Assembly: GCF_025965085.1 (NCBI RefSeq)
Contig: NZ_JAOPXP010000089.1
Location: 1 to 42,162 of the forward strand
Direction: 5' to 3'
DNA length: 42,162 bases
Source of the DNA: Marmoricola sp.
GTDB lineage: Bacteria > Actinomycetota > Actinomycetes > Propionibacteriales > Nocardioidaceae
This document shows, piece after piece, positions 36,001 through 42,162 of the stretch. Position numbers and translations under genes: made by a program. The notes under the pieces are model-generated. The model made no database searches and was not told where the DNA came from. It was given only the letters and a program-made list of their open reading frames with translations. The stretch's first letter is position 1. Each line of letters opens with the position of its first letter.

Positions 36001-37348
36001 CCAGGGCCTCCACCGCCTGGCTCACCGCACGGTGCAGGGTCGGGTAGGCGTAGATCATGGACCCCAGGGTCGAGGTCGGCACCTCCGCGTGCACGGCTGT
36101 CGTCAGCATCGCGAGGATCTCGCCCCCGGCCGGACCCACCACGTTGGCGCCGACGAGGACTCCCCGGTCGGCGTCCTCCACCAGCTTGACCAGTCCTCGG
36201 GCCTGCGCGATCCAGCCCCGGGTGGAGGTCGCGAGGTCGATCGTCCCGACGCGCACGTTGAGCCCCCTGTCCCGCGCCTGCTTCTCGGTCATCCCGACGC
36301 CGCCGACCTCGGGATCGGTGAAGGTGACGTGCGGGACCGCCCGGTAGTCCGCCGCCGGGCCGTCCTGGCCCAGGATGCTCGCGACGGCGATCCTCGACTC
36401 GTAGACCGACATGTGCGTGAACGCCCCGTGGCCGGTGATGTCGCCGATGGCCCACAACCCGTCGCCGGCCCGCATCCGGTCGTCGACCTCGATGCTGCGC
36501 GCCGAGGGGTCCAGGCCGACGGTCTCCAGTCCGAGGTCGTCGAGGTTCGGCGTACGACCGGCGGCGACGAGGAGCTTCTCGAAGGTCAGCTCCTGCTCGT
36601 CCACCACGACGGTGAACCGGCCCTGTGCGTGCGACACGGAGGAGATGGTCACCCCGGTGAGCACCTGGATGCCCTCGTCGCCGAAGACGTCGGCGACCAA
36701 CATGCCGGCCTCCGGCTCCACCGGGCCGAGGAGGTGTGGTCCGACCTCGAGGACGGTCACCTGGACGCCGAACCGTGCGATCCCCTGGGCCAGCTCCGCC
36801 CCGATCGGGCCGCCGCCGACGACGCCGAGCGAAGCCGGCAGGACGTCGGTGCGCAGCACGTCACGATTGGTCCAGAAGGGCGTGTCCCCCAGCCCGTCGA
36901 TCGGCGGCGTCGCCGGCCTCGTCCCGGTGTTGAGCAGGATCCCCCTGGTTGCCTCGAAGACCTCGCCGCCGACCTCGACCCTCCTCGGTCCCGCCAGCCG
37001 GCCGTGCCCGCGCACGAAGCGAGCTCCCGCCTCCTCCAGGCGCTTCACGGCAACGGCGTCGTCCCAGTCATCGGTCGCCTCGTCACGGATCCGTGCGTGC
37101 ACCGGCGTCCAGTCCGGGTGCACCTCGGCCGTGCCCGCGACGTCGTCGATCCGGCGGCCGTCGGCCAGCAGGTTGGCGGCGCGGATGATCATCTTGCTGG
37201 GGATGCAGCCGAAGTAGGGGCACTCCCCGCCCACCAGCCGCTCGTCGATGCCGACCACCTCGAGCCCGGCCCTCGCCAGCTCGGCGGCCGCCGCCTCACC
37301 ACCGGGACCGAGTCCGATCACGACCACGTCACATGAGTTCGTCGCCAT
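35996..37348 (-). CDS. FAD-dependent pyridine nucleotide-disulfide oxidoreductase (class I)
   Basis: The 450-residue flavoprotein starts with the FAD site VVVIGLGPGGEAAAAELA and the redox disulfide GGECPYFGCIPSKMI (CPYFGC, a CxxxxC pair). It continues with a second Rossmann GVVGGGPIGAELAQGIARFG for NAD(P)H and WAIGDITGHGAFTHMSVYE. The C-terminal dimer domain ends PTLHRAVSQAVEALA, with the family's catalytic HxxxxE position read as YPTLHRAVSQ. It resembles mercuric reductase and dihydrolipoamide dehydrogenase relatives of unknown substrate. Start ATG at 37348; the ORF-track extension to 37657 is not supported. A CAGACT box lies 7 nt upstream. Confidence 0.87.
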   Translation of the reverse strand: MATNSCDVVVIGLGPGGEAAAAELARAGLEVVGIDERLVGGECPYFGCIPSKMIIRAANLLADGRRIDDVAGTAEVHPDWTPVHARIRDEATDDWDDAVAVKRLEEAGARFVRGHGRLAGPRRVEVGGEVFEATRGILLNTGTRPATPPIDGLGDTPFWTNRDVLRTDVLPASLGVVGGGPIGAELAQGIARFGVQVTVLEVGPHLLGPVEPEAGMLVADVFGDEGIQVLTGVTISSVSHAQGRFTVVVDEQELTFEKLLVAAGRTPNLDDLGLETVGLDPSARSIEVDDRMRAGDGLWAIGDITGHGAFTHMSVYESRIAVASILGQDGPAADYRAVPHVTFTDPEVGGVGMTEKQARDRGLNVRVGTIDLATSTRGWIAQARGLVKLVEDADRGVLVGANVVGPAGGEILAMLTTAVHAEVPTSTLGSMIYAYPTLHRAVSQAVEALA

Positions 37349-37355
37349 GAACGCC

Positions 37356-37361
37356 AGTCTG
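37356..37361 (-). promoter_or_regulatory. Possible -10 box CAGACT, leaderless start for the oxidoreductase
   Basis: The minus strand reads CAGACT-GGCGTTC-ATG with 7-nt spacing. The first base departs from TANNNT, so this is weaker than the other leaderless sites. Confidence 0.35.
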
Positions 37362-37380
37362 ACAGGATCCGACCCAGCCG

Positions 37381-38019
37381 TCAGTGAGAGCCCGGGCCAG
37401 TTCGCTGCGGGAAGTCGATGGTGGTGACCAGCTCGGTCACCGAGGGCCGCTCCGGGGTTGAGCCGAAGCCGAACGCCGGTTCCGGGGAGACGGCCGCGAG
37501 GCGGCCGAGCTCCCTGCCCTGCCACGTGCCGGCGAGTCCGGTGATCCGGCGCAGGTCGGTGGCGCCGTAGTACTCGCGCCGGTCGTTGCCGGCCGTGCCC
37601 CGCGTGCGCACGCCGTGCAGCACCAGCCGGGCCACCGGGTCGGTCAGCCGCGTCCACCCCTGCGCCGTGGCCAGCCGTCGAGGCACCAGGCGGAGCAGCC
37701 AGCCGAGCGCGGACCGCGACCCGACCGTGAAGTCGAGGTCGAGCCCGGGCGCCCGGACGCGCCAGGTGTCGGCGTCGATCTGGGCGGTCACCTCTCCGAT
37801 CTCCACCCGGTCGAACCGGTAGGTCGCCGACACGAGCTCCGCGATCTCGTCACTCGGGGCGAGCAGGACCCGCGTGCCGTCGGGCTCGGCGAGCATGACG
37901 TCGGCGAACGCGCCCAGCGGGGACCGTTCCCAGCGGCCCACCACGATGCGCGTGCCGCTGCTGGAGCCGACCCCTGCGATGCTGCCGCTGAAACGGTGGC
38001 GCCCCCGCGGCAGGCTCAC
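37381..38019 (-). CDS. Conserved hypothetical protein
   Basis: Starting at the GTG at 38019, which overlaps the DUF1206 stop (GTGA), the protein has 212 residues. It has no signal peptide or clear membrane segment. Repeated short strands appear in TRIVVGRWERSPLGAFADVMLAEPDGTRVLLAPSD and VSATYRFDRVEIGEVTAQID, and a C-terminal region contains EYYGATDLRRITGLAGTW. I do not recognise a domain; it looks like a conserved actinobacterial protein of unknown function. The ORF-track start at 38616 reads through the membrane gene and is spurious. Translational overlap suggests a partner role with the DUF1206 protein. Confidence 0.65.
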   Translation of the reverse strand: MSLPRGRHRFSGSIAGVGSSSGTRIVVGRWERSPLGAFADVMLAEPDGTRVLLAPSDEIAELVSATYRFDRVEIGEVTAQIDADTWRVRAPGLDLDFTVGSRSALGWLLRLVPRRLATAQGWTRLTDPVARLVLHGVRTRGTAGNDRREYYGATDLRRITGLAGTWQGRELGRLAAVSPEPAFGFGSTPERPSVTELVTTIDFPQRTGPGSH

Positions 38020-38825
38020 CTGGCAAGGTGCCGGGCGCGGGCGAAGCAGAACAACCCATAGCACACGATGCCCACGCCGATCGCGATCAGGAGGTAGGGA
38101 CCGAACGGCTGCCCGAGCACCGACTGGAGGCCAGCGTCCAGCCCGCCGGACTTGTTGGCCTGGTGCGTCACTCCGGCGCCGACGAAGAGCGCGCCGACCA
38201 GGGCGAGCGAGATGCCCTTCGCGACGTAGCCGACCTTGCCAACCAGGAGGTACGCCGCACCGCGGTTCCCGAGCTTTCCCTGGGTGTCGAGGTGCTCGGC
38301 GAACTTCTCCGTCCAGCCACGCCAGGCGATGTTGCCGGCGTACGCGATGATCGCCAGGCCGGCGGCGGCGACGAGCCACCGGCCCCCAGGAACGTCCATC
38401 AGCTGGGCGGTCCAGCCGGTCGACCCCTTGCCCGAGCTCGCGGACCCCGTGGCGACCCGGATGGCGGTCACCGCCAGCGCGACATAGATGACCGCCTTGC
38501 CTCCCGAGGCCACGCGCTTGCGCACCCGGTCGGAGCCCTCCTCCTCGCGGTGCCCGAAGGCGGCCTCGAGGACCCGCCAGAGGACGAGCAGCAGCATCCC
38601 CAGGGCGACCGCCCACACCATGACCTTGCCGAAGGGCTGCTGCGCGAGCTCGTGCAGGGCGCCCTTGGTGCTGGCCTGCTGGCTGTGGTCGCCCAGCGCC
38701 AGCTGGACGGCCAGCCAGCCGATGAGCAGGTGGACGACGCCGTACGCCACGAGACCTGCACGGACAGCGTGGTCGAGCCAGTCACTCGTCTCGGCCTGAC
38801 GGCCCATCACCTCGGGATCGTTCAC
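38016..38825 (-). CDS. DUF1206 membrane protein
   Basis: The protein has six to seven predicted hydrophobic helices arranged as three similar pairs. Each unit begins with an Arg- or Lys-Gly/Ala-x-hydrophobic-Tyr pattern (RAGLVAYGVVHLLIGWLAVQLAL; GGKAVIYVALAVTAIRVATG; KVGYVAKGISLALVGALFVGAG). This is the DUF1206 repeat, a membrane family of unknown function. Start uncertain: GTG at 38825 (VNDPEVMGRQ) is used, with ATG at 38807 as the alternative; 269 residues by the first. It overlaps the following hypothetical gene. Confidence 0.8.
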   Translation of the reverse strand: MNDPEVMGRQAETSDWLDHAVRAGLVAYGVVHLLIGWLAVQLALGDHSQQASTKGALHELAQQPFGKVMVWAVALGMLLLVLWRVLEAAFGHREEEGSDRVRKRVASGGKAVIYVALAVTAIRVATGSASSGKGSTGWTAQLMDVPGGRWLVAAAGLAIIAYAGNIAWRGWTEKFAEHLDTQGKLGNRGAAYLLVGKVGYVAKGISLALVGALFVGAGVTHQANKSGGLDAGLQSVLGQPFGPYLLIAIGVGIVCYGLFCFARARHLAR

Positions 38826-38889
38826 AGGCAGGACTCTGCCACTCGGGGAGGCCTCGTGGGGCACTCCCGGGTGACAGTCCGGGTCCCGG

Positions 38890-39957
38890 TCACGGAAGAC
38901 CCGCCGACGGTGAGGTGGAGAAGTCCACGTCCTTGAACCAGGACTCCAGCACGTAGTCGGTCTTCCACCCCATCGAGGAGTAGAGCCCGTCGGCACCGGT
39001 CGGCGAGTCGGCGTCGACCTCCAGCCCCACCCGGTCACGTCCGCGCTGCGCAGCGTCGGCGATCACGGCGTGCAGCAGGGCCTTGGCCACACCGCGGCCA
39101 CGGGCGTCGCGGTGCACGCCGATGTACTCGACGTAGCTGCCCTCATGGCCCTCGGCGTTCTCGCGCAGCACGGTGCCCACGAGGGCGCCGGCGGCCAGCG
39201 GCCGGCCGTCATCGCCCTCGACGAACGCCAGCCACCAGTGGTCCCAGCGATGGCCGGGGTCCTCGCGGAGCCGCTGGAGGAACTCCGGGAAGCTCTCGCG
39301 GTAGGAGTTGAAGTGGTCCTCGAAGGACGACTCGAGCATCTCGTGCACCAGGTGCAGGTCGCCTGCGACCGGCAACCCGTTCTCGTGGCTGGCGACCCGG
39401 CGCAGGGAGACCCCTTCGCGGGGGGCGGGGAGCGACGTCGCCTCCTCCGGCGTCACGGGGCGCGTCATCTGCGGCCACGTGCGCCGCTTGGTGTAGCCGG
39501 CGGCCGTCAGCCACTGCTGCTGGACCGTGTCGTCGGCGAACGGGCTCGCGTCCAGCCGGGTCTCGGTCACCTCCCGCAGCACGCAGATCTCACGGGCCTG
39601 CTCCTCGCCCCAGGCGTAGAGCGCAGCCGCGACGGTGGTGGACTCCTCGACGGTGCGGTCGACGTACAACGCCACCATCGTGCGCCCCGCGGCGCGGTCG
39701 TGGACGCTGATCCAGGCACGCGGCACGCCGTCCCGGTCGATCGCGAGCAGCTGGCGGCGGGTCCAGGACGCCGGACCCGCGATCTCGGACTCGATGGCCT
39801 CGCGGTCGACGGAGGCCGACCCGGTGTGCGCCAGCCGGTCGGCCCCGCGGAGCCTGAGGAGGACCGCGAGGTCGGTGAGCTCGGGGACGCGCGCAGTCCA
39901 GTCGGCGGGCAGCCCAGAGGGGACGGGAACGGTTGGCTGCGCGTGGTCAGAAGTCAC
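38890..39957 (-). CDS. Tandem GNAT N-acetyltransferase
   Basis: The protein, about 355 residues, has two GNAT-like halves. The C-terminal half (from about 190) is complete, with GALVGTVLRENAEGHEGSYVEYIGVHRDARGRGVAKALL as the acetyl-CoA motif (GRGVAK) and GRDRVGLEVDADSPTGADGLYSSMGW. The N-terminal half has a looser fold with WISVHDRAAGRTMVALYVD. Such two-domain acetyltransferases act on small molecules or antibiotics; the substrate is unknown. GTG at 39957 (VTSDHAQP) is used; GTG at 39978 is possible. The 162-nt gap before nusB holds no gene I can support. Confidence 0.85.
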   Translation of the reverse strand: MTSDHAQPTVPVPSGLPADWTARVPELTDLAVLLRLRGADRLAHTGSASVDREAIESEIAGPASWTRRQLLAIDRDGVPRAWISVHDRAAGRTMVALYVDRTVEESTTVAAALYAWGEEQAREICVLREVTETRLDASPFADDTVQQQWLTAAGYTKRRTWPQMTRPVTPEEATSLPAPREGVSLRRVASHENGLPVAGDLHLVHEMLESSFEDHFNSYRESFPEFLQRLREDPGHRWDHWWLAFVEGDDGRPLAAGALVGTVLRENAEGHEGSYVEYIGVHRDARGRGVAKALLHAVIADAAQRGRDRVGLEVDADSPTGADGLYSSMGWKTDYVLESWFKDVDFSTSPSAGLP

Positions 39958-40119
39958 GGGGCCATCTTGCCGGACCACGGGACCGAGGAGAGTGACGCCC
40001 GCGAGAGATGGGCCACGTCGCGACCCCCGTGGGGCCGCGCAGCCACAGCAGCAGGGGTCCGGCGGATGCCCTGCGCGTCAACGGCGACCAGCGAGGCACC
40101 CTTCCTGCGCGAGGGCCCG

Positions 40120-40524
40120 TCAGCGGGTCAGCAGGTCACGATCCCGGACGATGTTCCCCAGGACACCGTTCACGAAGGCCGGCGACTCGTCGGTGGAGAG
40201 GTCCCGCACCAGGTTGAGCGCCTCGGAGACCGCGACCGCGTCGGGAACGTCGTCGACGTAGAGCACCTCGAAGGTCGCCATCCGCAGCACGTTGCGGTCC
40301 ACTGCCGGCATCCGGTCGAGCGTCCAGCCCTGCGCGTAGGTGGAGATGACCTCATCGAGACGGGTGCGGCGCTCGGTCACGCCCTGCACGAGCGTCACGG
40401 TGTACTCGTTGACCACGCCCGCCTCTGCCTGGTCCTCCAGCGCTTCGGCGGTCGAGCGGTTGCGCATCTCAGAGGCGAACAGGACGTCGAGCGCCCGCTT
40501 GCGAGCCTTGGAACGGGCGCTCAT
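40120..40524 (-). CDS. nusB: Transcription antitermination factor NusB
   Basis: NusB acts with NusE in rRNA transcription complexes. The 134-residue helical protein has the family pattern SARSKARKRALDVLFASEMRN, YAQGWTLDRMPAVDRNVLRMATFE and ALNLVRDLSTDESPAFVNGVLGNI. The ATG at 40524 is 35 nt downstream of efp, the usual neighbour. In Streptomyces the next gene is bldD and then pyrR; here 8 kb of other genes intervene. Confidence 0.96.
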   Translation of the reverse strand: MSARSKARKRALDVLFASEMRNRSTAEALEDQAEAGVVNEYTVTLVQGVTERRTRLDEVISTYAQGWTLDRMPAVDRNVLRMATFEVLYVDDVPDAVAVSEALNLVRDLSTDESPAFVNGVLGNIVRDRDLLTR

Positions 40525-40558
40525 CGGGCGCCCCCGACGCGATGAGGTGGGGTCGCCA

Positions 40559-41122
40559 TCAGCTGCTGACGCGCCCCAGGTAGGAGGAGTCCCGGGTGTC
40601 GACCTTGATCCGCTCGCCGGTCGTGATGAACAGCGGCACCGAGATCTGGTGGCCGGTCTCCAGCGTGGCGGGCTTGGTGCCGCCCGTGGACCGGTCGCCC
40701 TGCAGGCCGGGCTCGGTGTACTGCACCTCGAGCTCGACGGAGGCGGGAAGCTCGATGTAGAGGACGGTGCCCTCGTTGGTGGCGACGATCGCCTCCTGGT
40801 TCTCCAGCAGGAAGTTCGTGGCGTCGCCGACGACCTCCGGGGAGACCTCGAGCTGCTCGTAGGTGCCGGTGTCCATGAACACGAAGGAGGTGCCGTCGTT
40901 GTAGAGGTACTGCATCGTCCGCTTGTCGACGTTGGCCACCTCGACCTTGACGTCGGCGTTGAAGGTGCGGTCGACGGTCTTGCCCGAGCTGATGCTCCGC
41001 AGCTTGCTGCGCACGACTGCGCCGCCCTTGCCGGGCTTGTGGTGCTGGAACCAGATGACCTGCCAGAGCTGGCCGTCGAGGTTGAGCACCATGCCGTTCT
41101 TCAGGTCGTTCGTCGTTGCCAT
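40559..41122 (-). CDS. efp: Elongation factor P
   Basis: EF-P helps ribosomes stalled at proline stretches. The 187-residue protein has the three beta-barrel domains: the KOW-like N-terminus ([24 protein letters not shown]), the tip [15 protein letters not shown] with the conserved Lys, and the C-terminal [16 protein letters not shown] and [11 protein letters not shown]. No modification genes (epmA or epmB) are in the window. The ATG is at 41122. It is divergent to the hydrolase gene across 222 nt. Confidence 0.98.
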   Translation of the reverse strand: MATTNDLKNGMVLNLDGQLWQVIWFQHHKPGKGGAVVRSKLRSISSGKTVDRTFNADVKVEVANVDKRTMQYLYNDGTSFVFMDTGTYEQLEVSPEVVGDATNFLLENQEAIVATNEGTVLYIELPASVELEVQYTEPGLQGDRSTGGTKPATLETGHQISVPLFITTGERIKVDTRDSSYLGRVSS

Positions 41123-41331
41123 GCGGTTATCTCGCGCCTTCGTGGTGTCGGGGGGCTCGGGTGAGCAGCTTCGGGTCTCGGCCGTGGCCGGGCACAGCGC
41201 CCGAGTCTAACGGGTTTCCTCGCCGCGACCGCCCGGCGTGCCCGCTGCCCGGGGTCAGTCCAGAGACCGGTACGCCTGTGCCGGGAGCGACCGGACGTCC
41301 TGCAGCGCCGCAAGCGGACGTGACGTCGCAC

Positions 41332-41337
41332 TAGCCT
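41332..41337 (+). promoter_or_regulatory. -10 box TAGCCT, leaderless start for the hydrolase
   Basis: TAGCCT is followed by 7 nt and then the ATG at 41345. No ribosome binding site is seen. The remaining efp-hydrolase spacer (41123-41331) contains the efp promoter somewhere on the minus strand, but I cannot place it. Confidence 0.5.
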
Positions 41338-41344
41338 GCTCCCC

Positions 41345-42162
41345 ATGTCCTTTCGTCGTCGCCAGCTGGTCACCGCCGCGCTGACCGCCAACGCCCTGCG
41401 TCCGGTGCGCGGCCGCTACGCCTCGATCCCCGCGTTCGTCGCCGGCTGGCTCGCCGGAGAGCTCGCGCCCCAGCTGCTGGTCACCACGCTCGTCGACACC
41501 ACGGCGGAGCTGACCGTACGCCGCAACCGGAACCGCCCACGCAGTCGCATCGGTCTCGCCGCGGCGGCCGCATCGGGTGCCGGACTGGGCTACCTGATCC
41601 TCAACGCGACCCGGTCGGCCACCCACGTGGAGAGCACCCTGCGCGACGGCCTCGGTGAGGACTATCTCGACGACCTCGAGGAGCCGCCCACCGCCGAGGA
41701 CCTCAGGCTTCGGCTTCGCGAGGTCGCCCGCCCCTTCAAGATGGCGCAGCCCGACGTCGAGGTGATCCGCGACATCAACTACACCCGCGGCGGCAGGCGG
41801 GCCCGGCTCGACATCTACCGCCCGCGGGGCGTCGACCTCGAGCACGCACCGGTGCTCGTCCAGGTGCACGGCGGGGCCTGGACGATCGGCAGCAAGGAGC
41901 AGCAGGGCCTGCTCCTGATGAACCGGATGGCCCGGCGTGGCTGGGTCTGCGTGGCGATGAACTATCGCCTCGCCCCCAAGCACCCGTTCCCGTCCCAGAT
42001 CGTCGACGTGAAGAAGGCCATCGCCTGGACGCGCGAGCACATCGCCCCCTACGGCGGCGACCCGTCGTACCTCGTGGTCACGGGCGGCAGCGCCGGCGGT
42101 CACCTGGCCGCCTTGGCTGCGCTCACGCCCGGCGAACCGGAGTACCAGCCGGGCTTCGAGAG
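41345..42162 (+). CDS. Alpha/beta hydrolase (esterase/HSL-like), partial at right edge
   Basis: I translated this frame by hand; it is open to the window end and missing from the ORF track. At least 272 residues are present. A hydrophobic N-terminal region (FVAGWLAGELAPQLLVTTLV; IGLAAAAASGAGLGYLILNA) suggests one or two membrane helices. It is followed by a hydrolase domain with the oxyanion motif VQVHGGAWTIGSKEQQ, NYRLAPKHPFPSQIVDVKKAI, and the nucleophile elbow GGSAGGH. These are typical of the hormone-sensitive lipase/carboxylesterase group; the substrate is unknown. The acid and histidine of the triad lie off the window. Confidence 0.9.
   Translation, partial: MSFRRRQLVTAALTANALRPVRGRYASIPAFVAGWLAGELAPQLLVTTLVDTTAELTVRRNRNRPRSRIGLAAAAASGAGLGYLILNATRSATHVESTLRDGLGEDYLDDLEEPPTAEDLRLRLREVARPFKMAQPDVEVIRDINYTRGGRRARLDIYRPRGVDLEHAPVLVQVHGGAWTIGSKEQQGLLLMNRMARRGWVCVAMNYRLAPKHPFPSQIVDVKKAIAWTREHIAPYGGDPSYLVVTGGSAGGHLAALAALTPGEPEYQPGFE

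Overview
The window is a GC-rich actinobacterial chromosome segment, most like Nocardioides or a relative. The evidence is: GTG and TTG starts, ATGA/GTGA gene overlaps, an actinobacterial integration host factor (mIHF), a helicase-less PriA, and a gene order (infC-rpmI-rplT; hisE-hisG-rib-rpe-rsmB-fmt-def-priA-metK-coaBC-rpoZ-gmk-mihF-pyr operon; nusB-efp) that I remember from Streptomyces and Mycobacterium. The organism call is inference from gene content; no database was searched.

Layout. 1-2388 (minus): IF3-L35-L20 operon followed by a SpoU-type rRNA methyltransferase cut by the window edge. Its leader carries a terminator hairpin, and infC appears to start at AUC. 2533-5600: an SseB-like protein, a small membrane protein, an alanine-racemase-fold enzyme and a P-loop kinase, then the frameshifted remnant of an acetyltransferase. 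5609-11388 (minus): PH-domain protein, hisG, hisE, an EVE-like protein and the riboflavin operon ribD-ribE-ribBA-ribH behind an FMN riboswitch. 11568-21727 (minus): rpe, rsmB, an MmcQ-like protein, fmt, def, priA, metK, coaBC, rpoZ, gmk and mihF. 21910-31905 (minus): a lipoprotein and the pyrimidine operon pyrR-pyrB-pyrC-carA-carB-pyrD-pyrF, with a PyrR-binding motif in the pyrR leader.

32042-39957 is a more variable block between pyrR and nusB: a cupin and a divergent TetR regulator around a 17-bp palindrome, a class IV aminotransferase with a P-loop sulfotransferase-like partner, an IS481-family element, a flavin disulfide reductase, a conserved hypothetical protein, a DUF1206 membrane protein and a tandem GNAT protein. 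40120-42162: nusB and efp (minus), and a divergent alpha/beta hydrolase cut by the right edge.

How it works together. Most of the window is housekeeping: translation (IF3, L35, L20, EF-P, Fmt, Def, RsmB), transcription (omega, NusB), nucleotide and cofactor synthesis (UMP, GMP, riboflavin, CoA, SAM, histidine) and DNA maintenance (PriA, mIHF). Three biosynthetic or translation operons have visible RNA-level control: infC leader attenuator and AUC start, FMN riboswitch, and PyrR site. Several genes have a TANNNT -10 box 6-7 nt before the start codon, indicating leaderless mRNAs. I see no CRISPR array, tRNA, phage or defence island, and no convincing wholly new system. The most distinctive observations are the IS481 insertion that leaves two overlapping stop codons intact, the decayed acetyltransferase fused antisense to a kinase tail, and the control elements of infC, ribD and pyrR.
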